The notes under the pieces were generated by a model, which was given only the letters and a program-made list of their open reading frames with translations, was not told the DNA's origin and searched no databases. Both the position numbers and the translations under genes were made by a program. From assembly GCF_000026145.1 (NCBI RefSeq), contig NC_009445.1, positions 5,734,501 through 5,798,500 of the forward strand: 64,000 bases of DNA, written 5' to 3'. Source of the stretch: Bradyrhizobium sp. ORS 278. Its GTDB lineage: Bacteria; Pseudomonadota; Alphaproteobacteria; Rhizobiales; Xanthobacteraceae. The first letter of the stretch is position 1. Every line of letters starts with the position of its first letter. This document shows positions 1-8,735 of the stretch, piece by piece.

Positions 1-56
1 TCAGGCTGCTCCCCGCTGCAAGGGGAACGCGATGTCCATGCCGCGCAGGTGGTGCA

Positions 57-178
57 CTCCCTCCCCCCTTGCGGGGGAGGGTCGGGGTGGGGGGTCCACA
101 CGGGAAGTCTTTGCTGGGACCCCCACCCCCGACCCCTCCCCGCCTAGCGAAGCTTCGCTTCGCGCGGGGGGAGGGGAG
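57..178. repeat. Palindromic GC-rich intergenic repeat (GGGGAGGGTCGGGGTGGGG type)
   Basis: The left arm (about 66-97) carries GCGGGGGAGGGTCGGGGTGG and the right arm (about 119-178) carries its near reverse complement, ending in a GCGAAGC/GCTTCGC palindrome. The element lies just beyond the stop codon of the ABC ATPase gene on the minus strand and could fold into a long hairpin in that transcript. Bases 1-56 hold no gene I can support. Confidence 0.7.
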
Positions 179-221
179 TCGGAGCGGAGCCCTTGGCAAG
201 CAGCCGAACACACCCGCGACA

Positions 222-1034
222 TCACACCGCCTCCGCCTGCCTGTAGGTCTTCTCGACCTCGGCCTTCAGCGTCTGCCAGATCTCGCGATGCAACTCGTGG
301 AACTCGTGCTTCATGCGCACCTCGAAGATGTCGCGCGGGCGCGGCAGGGTCACGCGCCAGTCGCCGATGATCCGCGAGGCGGGGCCCGCCGACATGATGA
401 CGACGCGGTCGGCGAGCGCGATCGCCTCTTCCAGATCGTGGGTGACGAACAGCACCGCCTTGCGGTCGGCGTTCCAGAGGTCGAGCAGCAAATTGCCCAT
501 GATCTGCCGCGTCTGCGCGTCCAGCGGGCCGAACGGCTCGTCCATCAGGATGATGCGGGGATTGCGGATCAGCACCTGCGCGAGGCCGACGCGCTTGCGC
601 TGGCCGCCCGACAGCATGTGTGGATAGCGGTTGCCGAAGGCGCCGAGGCCCACAGACGTCAGCCATTGCTGCGCCTTGGCGGTGGCCTCTCGCGCGGGGG
701 TGCCCGCGACCTCGAGGCCGATGGCGACGTTCTCCAGCGCCGTCTTCCAGGGAAACAGCGCATCCGCCTGAAACAGGTAGCCGGCCTCGCGATTGAGTCC
801 CGCCAGCGGCTGGCCAAAGATGCGCACGCTGCCCGCGGCCGGCTTCAGCAGCCCCGCGGCGACGTTGAGAAGGGTGGACTTGCCGCAGCCGGTCGGCCCG
901 ACGATGGCGACGAACTCGCCGTGCTCGACGCTCAGCTGCGCCGTCTCGACGGCGGTATAGGTGCGGCCGCCGGCGAGACGGAATGCGACCGTGGTCCCGT
1001 CGAGCGCGACCGCGGCGGCCGTTGGTGTCGTCAC
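222..1034 (-). CDS. ABC transporter ATP-binding protein, nitrate/sulfonate/taurine (SsuB/TauB) type
   Basis: A 270-residue nucleotide-binding subunit of an importer; it would hydrolyse ATP on the cytoplasmic face to drive uptake. Visible motifs are Walker A GPTGCGKST at about 46-54, signature LSGGQ at about 141-145, Walker B IILMDE at about 161-166, and the switch histidine in VTHDLEEA. The DAQTR segment after Walker B and the family length fit the SsuB/TauB/NrtD group, which moves sulfonates, nitrate, or pyrimidine precursors. I chose a GTG start at 1034 because GGGGAGG lies 9 bases upstream; a TTG two codons earlier has too short a spacing. Its permease and binding protein would lie beyond the left edge, so the substrate cannot be told. 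Confidence 0.88.
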   Translation of the reverse strand: MTTPTAAAVALDGTTVAFRLAGGRTYTAVETAQLSVEHGEFVAIVGPTGCGKSTLLNVAAGLLKPAAGSVRIFGQPLAGLNREAGYLFQADALFPWKTALENVAIGLEVAGTPAREATAKAQQWLTSVGLGAFGNRYPHMLSGGQRKRVGLAQVLIRNPRIILMDEPFGPLDAQTRQIMGNLLLDLWNADRKAVLFVTHDLEEAIALADRVVIMSAGPASRIIGDWRVTLPRPRDIFEVRMKHEFHELHREIWQTLKAEVEKTYRQAEAV

Positions 1035-1150
1035 GTCCAAGTTCCTCCCCGAAAATGGCCGGGACGGCTTAGCCGCTTGCGCGGCGAAGTTCAACGCGGG
1101 GGCTGGACGTGCTAGATCTGGAGCCGAGGCCCCCCGCCCCGAAAGGCTGC

Positions 1151-1936
1151 ATGCCGCGCACATCCCTCATCAGCTACGATCATGTCCGCAAAACCTTCCC
1201 CGGCCCGGTGGTCGCGGTGGACGACGTCTCGCTGGAGATCGCCGCGGGCGAGTTCCTGGCGATCGTCGGCGGCTCCGGCTCGGGCAAGACCACGCTGCTG
1301 CGGCTGACCAACCGGCTGATCGCACTGGACAGCGGCACGATCCGGATCGGCGGCGAGGACATCGGCGGACTGGAGCCCGTCGCTCTGCGGCGCCGCATCG
1401 GCACCGTGTTCCAGAATGGCGCGCTGTTTCCACATATTACGGTTGCCGCCAACATCGGCATCACCCCGAGGCTGCTGGGAACGCCTTCAAGCGAGATCGC
1501 CGCGCGCGTCGACGAGCTCCTCGACCTCGTCCAGCTCGACCGCAAGGCCTACCGCAACCGCCTGCCCGACGCGCTCTCCGGCGGCCAGCGCCAGCGCGTC
1601 GGCGTCGCCCGGGCGCTGGCGGCGCATCCGCGCATCGTGCTGATGGACGAGCCGTTCGGCGCGCTCGATCCCCTGACGCGCGACGCGCTGGGCAGCGACT
1701 ATCGCGCGCTGCACGACAAGCTCGCGCTGACGACGCTGATGATCACCCACGACATCACCGAGGCGCTGCTGCTCGCCGACCGCGTCGCGGTGATGCGATC
1801 AGGCCGCCTGATCGAGATCGGCACGCCGGCCGAGCTCGCGGCGAGCCACGAGCCCTATGTCGCGGAGCTGATGTCGACGCCGCGGCGCCAAGCCGCGCGG
1901 CTCGCCGCGCTGCTGCCCGGGAGCGGCGCCGCATGA
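1151..1936 (+). CDS. Osmoprotectant/quaternary-amine type ABC transporter ATP-binding protein
   Basis: A 261-residue ATPase of the ProV/OpuCA/OsmV branch. Walker A GGSGSGKTT is at about 40-48, signature LSGGQRQRV at about 142-150, Walker B IVLMDEPFGALDP from about 162, and the H-loop is ITHDITEALLLADR. It lacks the C-terminal CBS pair of longer OpuCA proteins. The start at 1151 is preceded by GAAAGG; a longer version from 1109 would add a non-conserved leader. The stop codon overlaps the start of the next gene by 4 bases (ATGA), so the two are translationally coupled and form one importer. The likely substrate is glycine betaine, choline, or ergothioneine-like trimethylammonium compounds; the sequence does not decide which. 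Confidence 0.9.
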   Translation: MPRTSLISYDHVRKTFPGPVVAVDDVSLEIAAGEFLAIVGGSGSGKTTLLRLTNRLIALDSGTIRIGGEDIGGLEPVALRRRIGTVFQNGALFPHITVAANIGITPRLLGTPSSEIAARVDELLDLVQLDRKAYRNRLPDALSGGQRQRVGVARALAAHPRIVLMDEPFGALDPLTRDALGSDYRALHDKLALTTLMITHDITEALLLADRVAVMRSGRLIEIGTPAELAASHEPYVAELMSTPRRQAARLAALLPGSGAA

Positions 1937-3489
1937 GTCTGTTGTCCGATCCCCGCTTCGCCGAGGCCTTGTCGCATCTCGCCGACTATCTCGGCAGCCA
2001 TCTGCGCGTGTCCATCGCCGCGCTCGGGCTCGGCCTCGCCGTCAGCTTTCCGCTGGCGCTGGCCGCGCGCAACACGCCGTCGCTGCGCAATCTGCTGCTC
2101 GGCCTGGCCAGCGTGGTGCAGACCGTGCCCGGGCTGGCGCTGCTCGCCTTGTTCTATCCGCTACTGCTGGCGCTCGCCGCGCTGAGCCTGCGCTGGCTCG
2201 GGCTGTCGTTCTCGGCGTTCGGCTTTCTGCCGGCGGTGCTGGCGCTGGCGCTGTATTCGATGCTGCCGGTGCTGCGCAACACCATCACCGGGCTGAACGG
2301 CGTCGACGCGAGCCTGATCGAGGCCGCCAAGGGCGTCGGCATGACCGAGCGCCAGGCACTGACGATGGTCGAATTGCCGCTGGCGCTGCCGGTGATCATG
2401 GCCGGCATCCGCACCGCCGCGGTCTGGGTGATCGGGACGGCGACCCTCTCGACGCCGATCGGCCAGACCTCGCTCGGCAACTACATCTTCGCCGGCCTGC
2501 AGACGCAGAACTGGGTGCTGGTCGTGTTCGGCTGCGTCGCCGCCGCGGTGCTGGCGCTCGCCGTCGACCAACTCCTGGCGCTGATCGAGAACGGGCTGCG
2601 CGGGCGCAGCCGCGTCCGCGTCGGGATCGGCACCGCGACGATCGTGCTGATGGCCGGCGCCAGCCTGCTGCCTGCGCTCGCCGGCAACGCCGCGCGCTAT
2701 GTGGTCGGCGCCAAGACCTTTACCGAACAATATGTGCTGTCGGCGCTGATCAGCGAGCGTCTGGAGGCGTCAGGCCTGTCGGCCACATCGCGCGCAGGTC
2801 TCGGCTCCAGCGTGATCTACGAGGCGCTGAAGAACGGCGACATCGACGCCTATGTCGACTATTCCGGCACCCTCTGGGCCAACCAGTTCCACCACACCGA
2901 GCAACGACCGCGCGAGGCGCTGCTGGCCGCGCTGAAGCAGGACCTCGCCCGGGACAAGGTGACCCTGCTCGGCGAGCTCGGCTTCGAGAATGCCTATGCT
3001 CTGGTGATGCCGCGCAAGAGGGCCGAGGCGCTCGGCATCCGCTCGATCGAGGATCTCGCCCGCCACACTCGCGAGATGTCGATCGCCGGCGACTACGAAT
3101 TCTTCTCACGGCCCGAATGGGCGGCGTTGCGCGACGCTTACGGCCTCGCCTTCCGTACCCAGCGCCAGATGCAGCCCGACTTCATGTACGCCGCGGTGGC
3201 GTCGGGCGAAGTCGACGTCATTGCCGGCTACACCAGCGACGGACTGATCGCGAAATACGACCTCGTCGTGCTCGACGATCCCAAGCAGGCGATCCCGCCC
3301 TATGACGCGATCCTGCTGCTGTCGCCCAAGCGCGCGGACGACCGCGCGCTGCAGGATGCGCTCCGCCCCCTGCTCGGCCGCATCGACATCGCGACGATGC
3401 AGCAGGCCAATCTGCGGGCATCGGGCAGCGACGCGGACTCATCGCCACACGCGGTGGCGCGCTGGCTGTGGAGCAGGATTGCGAAGTAG
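1933..3489 (+). CDS. Fused ABC permease and substrate-binding protein, OpuCB-OpuCC/EgtU type
   Basis: One 518-residue polypeptide joins two importer subunits. Residues about 1-220 are a multi-span permease with the cytoplasmic EAA-like loop EAAKGVGMTERQAL, which docks on the ATPase encoded just upstream. A further hydrophobic stretch near 225-245 tethers the second part, residues about 255-518, which is an OpuAC-type solute-binding domain beginning VVGAKTFTEQYVLSALI with the family's GSSVIYEALKNGDIDAYVDY segment. The binding domain would face the periplasm. This fused order is known from OpuC-like systems and from the ergothioneine importer EgtU. No third gene is needed for a complete importer, and none is present. 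Confidence 0.9.
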   Translation: MSLLSDPRFAEALSHLADYLGSHLRVSIAALGLGLAVSFPLALAARNTPSLRNLLLGLASVVQTVPGLALLALFYPLLLALAALSLRWLGLSFSAFGFLPAVLALALYSMLPVLRNTITGLNGVDASLIEAAKGVGMTERQALTMVELPLALPVIMAGIRTAAVWVIGTATLSTPIGQTSLGNYIFAGLQTQNWVLVVFGCVAAAVLALAVDQLLALIENGLRGRSRVRVGIGTATIVLMAGASLLPALAGNAARYVVGAKTFTEQYVLSALISERLEASGLSATSRAGLGSSVIYEALKNGDIDAYVDYSGTLWANQFHHTEQRPREALLAALKQDLARDKVTLLGELGFENAYALVMPRKRAEALGIRSIEDLARHTREMSIAGDYEFFSRPEWAALRDAYGLAFRTQRQMQPDFMYAAVASGEVDVIAGYTSDGLIAKYDLVVLDDPKQAIPPYDAILLLSPKRADDRALQDALRPLLGRIDIATMQQANLRASGSDADSSPHAVARWLWSRIAK

Positions 3490-3506
3490 TTCCGCCTGCT
3501 TCGACG

Positions 3507-3599
3507 CGTCATTGCGGGCGCAGCGAAGCAATCCAGGGGCTACGATGCACACCTTCTGCGTTGCCGCCCTGCATCGCTTCGCTGACGCTCGCGATGACG
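3507..3599. repeat. Dispersed palindromic repeat (CGTCATTGCGGGCGCAGCGAAGC type)
   Basis: The arms start CGTCATTGCGGGCGCAGCG on the left and end CGCTTCGCTGACGCTCGCG ATGACG on the right, imperfect reverse complements. It sits directly downstream of the fused transporter gene and abuts a second repeat element. Confidence 0.7.
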
Positions 3600-3622
3600 A
3601 TAGTGGAAAGTGTGGTCGCCCC

Positions 3623-3722
3623 CATCGCCCGGCTTGACCGGGCGATCCAGTACGCCGAGACGTCCGTGAGTCCACCGAAACGCCGCGGCGTACTGGATGC
3701 CCGCCTGCGCGGGCATGACAGC
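3623..3722. repeat. Dispersed three-stem repeat, copy 1 (CGCCCGG/GCCCGC hairpins)
   Basis: A terminal hairpin ATCGCCCGG-cttga-CCGGGCGAT at one end and GCCCGC-ctgc-GCGGGC at the other flank a central stem formed by CCAGTACGCCG and CGGCGTACTGG. The same arrangement recurs inverted at 13472-13573 and 14603-14706 and in degenerate form at 56911-57020. Confidence 0.8.
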
Positions 3723-3795
3723 GGAGCTTGAACCACAGCCCTCATTGCGAGCGTGGTGGTTGAAAAACGATTGCCGAACGATCAGCCGAGCGAAA

Positions 3796-4191
3796 TCACA
3801 TCCCCGGCTCGATCGGCTTCTCGACCGCGCCGCCGCTCTCGGCCCAGTCCTTGAACGCGCCGACGTTGAAGACCTTGCCGTAGCCGAGATCCTTGAGCGT
3901 CTTGCCCGACAGCGCCGAGCGGCCGCCGGAGGCGCAGTACAGAATGATGCTCTTGTCTTTGGCAAAGGCCTTGTCGTGATAGGGCGAGTCCGGATCGGCG
4001 CGGAATTCGAGCATGCCGCGCGAGACGTGATGCGCGCCTTCGATCTTGCCGCTCTTTTCGATCTCCGGCGCATCGCGCACGTCGAGCACCAGCGTATTCC
4101 CTTCGGCGATCATCGCCTGCGCCTCGGCCGGCGTGATCTTCGGCACCACCGCATTCGCGGCGGCCATCATCTCTTTGACGGATGTAGTCAT
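3796..4191 (-). CDS. Single-domain rhodanese (sulfurtransferase)
   Basis: A 131-residue protein made of one rhodanese domain. The active-site loop CASGGRS with Cys86 would carry a persulfide and pass sulfur to an acceptor such as cyanide or a thiol. The CH2A-type LDVRD element lies at about 36-40. The start at 4191 has GGAGG 7 bases upstream, which excludes a 19-residue longer reading. There is no signal peptide, so it is cytoplasmic. No sulfur-metabolism partner gene is adjacent, so the physiological acceptor is unknown. Confidence 0.9.
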   Translation of the reverse strand: MTTSVKEMMAAANAVVPKITPAEAQAMIAEGNTLVLDVRDAPEIEKSGKIEGAHHVSRGMLEFRADPDSPYHDKAFAKDKSIILYCASGGRSALSGKTLKDLGYGKVFNVGAFKDWAESGGAVEKPIEPGM

Positions 4192-4297
4192 TGTCGGACC
4201 TCCGATTGCACGGAGCGCATCGGTAGCCCAGCGCGGTCGTCGCCGCAATGCTCCGAGCCGAGGAACGATCGTCGCAATGCCGTGAGCGTGAGGCGGC

Positions 4298-6007
4298 TCA
4301 CAGTCCGCGGATCAGCTCGGCGTCGATCAGCATGCGATTGAAGCGGCGCGCTTCGGCGCCGTCGCCGCAGGCGTAGAACACGCCCTTGCAGCGCTGCATG
4401 ATGTCCTTCTGCTCGGCGAAGGACGGATCGAGCGGAATGCCGGCGGCCTCGAGTGTGACCAGCGGCAGATAGGCGGCATCGATCCTGTCCATCACGACGC
4501 TGCTCTGGCGCGGCTCGAAATTGACGGCATCGATCGCGTAATAGGTCTGATAATAGCGCGGATCGTAGCTCTCGAGCTTCTCGCCGATGCCGGCCTCGTC
4601 GAGCTTGGGGTCGAGGATGTGCGGCGAGAATTCCGGCTGGTGGTCGCCATAGCGCACGATCAGGAACGGCTGGTCGCCGAACCGCTTCTTCAGGCTCGCC
4701 AGGAAGCGCTGATAGTCCGATGCGCTCATCGCCTGCCGGCGCAGATATTCATCGATCGCGGGCAGATTGCCAGGCGCGCGCCAGGACGGCGTCAGTTCGG
4801 GACGGAACGTCGTTTCCCAAGGAAAATGATTGGCGGCAAGATAGACGAACATGAAAAGCGGCTTGCCCGGCTTGCGCTGCTGCATCAGGTCGAGCGCGGC
4901 ATCGTAGAAGAAGCCGTCAGGCTCGACACCCTTGGCGCCGAGATCGCGCGCGTCGAGGAAGCGGTCGACCCCGACGGTGGTCTGGAAGCTGCGCGCGCTC
5001 ATGAAGGCGCCATGCGCGGGATACAGCGACAAAGTGTCGTAGCCGCAATTGCGCAGCGCCAGCGGCAGGCCGCGCTCGACGCGGCCGGAGGCGATGCGCG
5101 TCACGAAATAGGCGAAACGGCCGAACGAGCGCGACGATAGGCCGGCGAGTACGTTGTACTCGGTGAACCAGCTCGGCCCGCCATTGCTCTCGGCCATGAA
5201 CTGCCGCGCCTTGCCGTCATAGGACTTGAAGTGGCTGCCATAGCCCTGGGGCACCTTGATGCCCGGCGCGGAGCGAATGTCGAAGCTGGATTCGTCGTGG
5301 ATCAGCACGATGTTCGGGCGCCGCCCGGCGGGATGACAGGAATCCGGTACGAAAGCGGCCAGCCTGCGGTCGGCTGTCGCATCGGACTCCATGAAGCCGT
5401 TGGCGAGAAAATCCGATACGGCGGTCACGCCGGAGCGCGCGAATTTCGAGAGATAGCCGTCGTCATAATAGCCGCGCCACGCCTCGTCGCGCCAGTTGAG
5501 CGAATACAGCGTCAGCGCCGCGAGGCACGCGAGCTTGCCGGCCAGCGCCGGCAGGCGCGCGACGCGAAACGGATCGACCCACCACAACAGCCCCATCAGC
5601 GGCACGACGACCACCGCCGCAACGAGCACTGACAGCTTCAGGTTCGGGAAGATCGTGAACAGGAAGGCTGCGCTGTCATGGTCGATCAGCATCACGTCGA
5701 CGAAGTTCGCCGTCATCTGGACCACGGCATGCTTCAGCTGCGACAGCAGCACCAGCACCACGACCATGGTCAGGGCCAGCGCGCCCGACACCGCCGGCCG
5801 CCGCAACATCACCAGCCAGAACCCGTTCAGGATGCCCCACGCCAGCAGGAAGCCGAGCCGCGAGCCGAAATCGGTCTCGGTGTGCAGCATCAGCGCCAGC
5901 GCGGCCACATGCGGCGCGGCGACGGCCGAGAGCCGCACAATGGTCGAACGTGTCGCGCTCGCCGCCGTGAGCGTCGTGATCGGTTCGTGGTTCGGGGTCA
6001 GAGACAT
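4298..6007 (-). CDS. LtaS-like sulfatase-fold membrane protein (phosphoglycerol/phosphoethanolamine transferase-type)
   Basis: About 569 residues. The N-terminal third has roughly five hydrophobic spans; the C-terminal part is an alkaline phosphatase/sulfatase fold. Metal-site landmarks are PNIVLIHDESSFD near the start of the domain, the SWFTEYNVLAG segment where a Thr nucleophile is expected, and VRYGDHQPEF with the conserved GDH. The layout matches LtaS/OpgB/EptA-type enzymes, which transfer phospho-head groups onto periplasmic glycans or lipids. In this lineage cyclic glucan modification is a plausible role, but that is inference. An in-frame TTG at 6058 is an alternative start; neither has a strong ribosome binding site. 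Confidence 0.75.
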   Translation of the reverse strand: MSLTPNHEPITTLTAASATRSTIVRLSAVAAPHVAALALMLHTETDFGSRLGFLLAWGILNGFWLVMLRRPAVSGALALTMVVVLVLLSQLKHAVVQMTANFVDVMLIDHDSAAFLFTIFPNLKLSVLVAAVVVVPLMGLLWWVDPFRVARLPALAGKLACLAALTLYSLNWRDEAWRGYYDDGYLSKFARSGVTAVSDFLANGFMESDATADRRLAAFVPDSCHPAGRRPNIVLIHDESSFDIRSAPGIKVPQGYGSHFKSYDGKARQFMAESNGGPSWFTEYNVLAGLSSRSFGRFAYFVTRIASGRVERGLPLALRNCGYDTLSLYPAHGAFMSARSFQTTVGVDRFLDARDLGAKGVEPDGFFYDAALDLMQQRKPGKPLFMFVYLAANHFPWETTFRPELTPSWRAPGNLPAIDEYLRRQAMSASDYQRFLASLKKRFGDQPFLIVRYGDHQPEFSPHILDPKLDEAGIGEKLESYDPRYYQTYYAIDAVNFEPRQSSVVMDRIDAAYLPLVTLEAAGIPLDPSFAEQKDIMQRCKGVFYACGDGAEARRFNRMLIDAELIRGL

Positions 6008-6183
6008 CAGGCGGTCGATCAGGCAAGCGTCCTTCGCCGGCGCATGCCGGCTGATCAAGGACGCCTGATCCTGTCATGTGACCGTAATGAAATCGTCACA
6101 AATAACAACAGTCCGGATTTGCCCGGAATGCCGCGCCGTTGTCGCGTCGCAGCAGCGATCCGGACGACGAGCCTGGACGATTG

Positions 6184-6765
6184 TCAAACGTTCATCATCG
6201 GGCGTTGCGGCCGCACGGCGCCGCGGGTGGTCCCACGTGTGGCGCGGCCGGTTGTCCTGGCCTTGAGACGCTGCGGGATGCGTCGGATGAAGGGCCAGCC
6301 GAACCATAACGCGCCAAACAGCGGCAGCAGCGGCAGCAGCAGGTTCGAGCCTCGATCACGATCGACGATCGCGAACCGCGAGGAGTCGTCGCCGCGATAG
6401 CGCACCATGACCCGGTCGCCGACGCGGTAGCGCGGCGAACTGCCGCCGAAATCCTCGAAGCGCGCGATCTGTCCGGATATCGCCGCGAACTCGATCACGG
6501 GGAAATAGGTCGGTTCGCGGTCGGGTTCGTACCCCTCCACCCTGACCGCGACGACCTGGCCTTCGGTCCGCAGCCCCGGCAATTCCAAGCGAATGGCGTA
6601 GGCTGCAAGGGCGATCGTCGTGACCAGCAGAATGGCCGCCATGCTGGCAGCAAGCCGCTCCGGCAACCGCAACGCGCGGCGATGCGGCGCCTTCGCTGCG
6701 GCGGCCATGAACAACAACGCGATCTGGTAGTGAGCGGTCCCGCCAAGAAAATGATGATCGACCAT
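6184..6765 (-). CDS. DUF3592 domain membrane protein
   Basis: About 193 residues with two hydrophobic segments, one near residues 35-57 and one near the C-terminus (LLLPLLPLFGALWFGWPF), enclosing an extracytoplasmic region. That region has the YFPVIEFAAISGQ...YRVGDRVMVRYRGDD pattern typical of DUF3592. The function of the family is unknown. The C-terminal tail is Arg- and Thr-rich. The start at 6765 was chosen because the hydrophobic segment follows soon after; a start at 6708 or further upstream is possible, since no clear Shine-Dalgarno decides it. Confidence 0.65.
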   Translation of the reverse strand: MVDHHFLGGTAHYQIALLFMAAAAKAPHRRALRLPERLAASMAAILLVTTIALAAYAIRLELPGLRTEGQVVAVRVEGYEPDREPTYFPVIEFAAISGQIARFEDFGGSSPRYRVGDRVMVRYRGDDSSRFAIVDRDRGSNLLLPLLPLFGALWFGWPFIRRIPQRLKARTTGRATRGTTRGAVRPQRPMMNV

Positions 6766-7034
6766 TCCGATGCCCCCGCAGGAAGCTGCATCGAAAAAAT
6801 CAATCGTGGGTAAAATACGACGTTCAAATGCCGCACACCCACTGGACCACACCGGCAATCCACATAATAGCCCTGCTAAATCCGCAGCTTAAGTGTCATC
6901 CCTGACGCGTCGCAAATTTTCGTTTGGTCGCGCCTGCCAGCTGTCGCCCGCGGCCTCTCCGAACAGGCGCGGGCCGTCGTCGGTGATTCGATGGCAACGA
7001 TCCGCTCCAGGGAACGCCCCAGGATCAAAGGATG

Positions 7035-7346
7035 TCAGGACTCTTCCGAAGCGACATGCGCTGCGCCCGCCGGACCCGTTGCCGCCTCCTCGACGTCGTG
7101 CAGCGTGACGAGATGAAACTCCCGCCCCAGCCGGCGCTGCACGCTCATCACGGCGCGGTCGACGTCGCTGATCAGGCTGTCGCCGAGGACGACGCGGGGG
7201 ATTTCCCAGTTGCGACCGTTGCGCACGTCGAGCGCTTGCACCGCGGGCACGCGCGCGGTGTCGCAGCCCGGCTCGGCGCGGATGGCGTCCTCCACCAGAC
7301 CGGTGAGCTCCGCCAGGGTCTTGCCGGTCGTCGTGCCCGCCGGCAT
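7035..7346 (-). CDS. Small conserved-type protein of unknown function, coupled to the SDR gene
   Basis: A 103-residue soluble protein I do not recognise. Its ATG overlaps the TGA of the upstream SDR gene by one base (TGATG), which argues for translational coupling and a real gene. Visible features are a central GRNWEIPRVV segment followed by an Asp-rich ISDVDRAVMSVQRRLG helix, and an Ala/Gly-rich C-terminus. It has no signal peptide or membrane span. It may be a partner of the dehydrogenase, but nothing in the sequence assigns a role. Confidence 0.6.
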   Translation of the reverse strand: MPAGTTTGKTLAELTGLVEDAIRAEPGCDTARVPAVQALDVRNGRNWEIPRVVLGDSLISDVDRAVMSVQRRLGREFHLVTLHDVEEAATGPAGAAHVASEES

Positions 7347-8203
7347 CAGGCCTTGGTCCCCGGCAACAGGCCGAGCCGCTTGCCGACGATACGGTCGACC
7401 GTGCGTTTGGGAAGCACCCGGACGATCCATTGCCTGAGCGGATCCGGCGCGAGCTCGTAACGCACCTTCGGCGAAGGCGCCGTCAGCGCCTGGTGCAGGT
7501 GCTCGGCGATGGTTTCAGCCGGCAGCCCAGTCTTGGCCAGATGCAGCATGAAGCCGCGGATGCGTTGCAGGGCCGGAAAGAACGGCGAGCTCTGGTAGGG
7601 CGATAGGTCGACCTCCTCGGCCTTGGCCCAGATGGGGGTCTTCACCGCGCCCGGCGCAATGATCACGACGTCGATGCCGAACAGCATCAGCTCGCGGCGC
7701 AGGCTCTCCGACAATCCTTCGACGGCGTGCTTGGAGGTCGAATACGGCGCCATCAGCGGATTGCCATTGCGGCCGGCGACCGAGCTGATCATCACGATCC
7801 GCCCCCGCGCGCCGGTCATCGCCGGATCGGCGCCGAGCAGCGGCGCGAACGCCTGGGTCGCGATGACCGGGCCGATGACATTGACCTCCATCTGCTTGCG
7901 AAACTGGTCGATCGGCAGCTCGGTGATCGGCCCGGCGACGGCAATGCCGGCATTGTTGACCAGGCCCGCGAGCGCCTCGCCGTTGAGAGCCGCGCGCACC
8001 TCGCCGGCCGCCGCCTTCACCGCCACCTCATCGGTGACGTCGAACAGCAGCGGAACGAAATTGGCGCCGAGCTCGCCGCGCAGACGCTCCGCGTCTTCAG
8101 GCTTGCGAACACTGCCGAACACGCGGAAGCCGCGTGCGAGCAGCAGCTTCGAACAGGCGTAACCGATGCCGGTGGAGGCTCCGGTGATGACGACGGATTT
8201 CAT
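7346..8203 (-). CDS. Short-chain dehydrogenase/reductase (SDR)
   Basis: A 285-residue classical SDR with an NAD(P)-binding Rossmann fold. The cofactor motif TGASTGIG is at 7-14, the NNAG motif at 83-86, and the catalytic Ser140/141, Tyr154 and Lys158 (YSTSK) are all present. Arg at the end of the second strand (SVRKPED) suggests NADPH preference. The substrate is not predictable; C-terminal resemblance to retinol/steroid-type SDRs is general. It is the first gene of a two-gene operon with the small protein at 7035-7346. Confidence 0.88.
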   Translation of the reverse strand: MKSVVITGASTGIGYACSKLLLARGFRVFGSVRKPEDAERLRGELGANFVPLLFDVTDEVAVKAAAGEVRAALNGEALAGLVNNAGIAVAGPITELPIDQFRKQMEVNVIGPVIATQAFAPLLGADPAMTGARGRIVMISSVAGRNGNPLMAPYSTSKHAVEGLSESLRRELMLFGIDVVIIAPGAVKTPIWAKAEEVDLSPYQSSPFFPALQRIRGFMLHLAKTGLPAETIAEHLHQALTAPSPKVRYELAPDPLRQWIVRVLPKRTVDRIVGKRLGLLPGTKA

Positions 8204-8735
8204 GGCGACCTCAGTAAGATGCGAACCGATTATCGCACGGGATGCGGCGTCACGCTGGTGCTGATTTCGCGCTTCAAGTCACGTCTGCGCCGCCCGTGGC
8301 TGGAGATATCGCGGATGAAGCCGGCCAGCACCGCTTCTGCCGCGGCAATCGCGGCAAGAATGTGGTTCAAGTTTCATTTCTTCGATGGATGACAGCTGAG
8401 GTGAGGTCGGCGCGGGCTGGCAAGTCAGGTGAGGAAAGGCTGGTGACCTTATGAGATCATTAACCTTTCGATCTCATTTCCAGCTCCGGTTCACGGACAG
8501 CGGGCTTGAGAGCGGAATTCACCGAACCGTCGGCGGAATCGACGGCGCCGAACGGAGTTCCGTCTTCGGCGAGCACTACATCCCTGGAATTAATTTTCCG
8601 TATCCGTGTTTCTCCGGAGTACTACGCCCCTCGCCCCTAACGCATTGTTATCGCCCATGGCGAAAACTGGTTCCGCCGGGGAAACCTGCAGTGGACCAGA
8701 CGCGCGTCGCTGCCGCTCCCGGACATCCGGACCAG
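8204..8735. other. Gene-free stretch between the divergent SDR and DUF2336 genes
   Basis: No coding region is convincing here. It contains a perfect inverted repeat ATGAGATC...GATCTCAT at 8451-8477 (11-base spacer), which could be an operator or RNA hairpin upstream of the DUF2336 gene. The reading frame of that gene stays open back to 8451, but the predicted peptide there lacks any conserved feature. Confidence 0.45.

Noticed and set aside
1..39. A 12-codon minus-strand frame reading MDIAFPLQRGAA at the left edge
   Set aside because: Too short, no conserved feature, and no evidence that it belongs to the ABC operon, whose next gene would lie outside the window.
961..3489. A single 842-codon frame covering both the ATPase region and the fused permease
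   Set aside because: The ATPase is encoded in a different frame at 1151-1936; the first 320 codons of the long frame are its shadow, and the true permease start is the ATG at 1933.
3490..3795. Possible CRISPR-like array from the clustered repeats
   Set aside because: There are two different palindromic elements once each, with no regular spacer and no cas genes.
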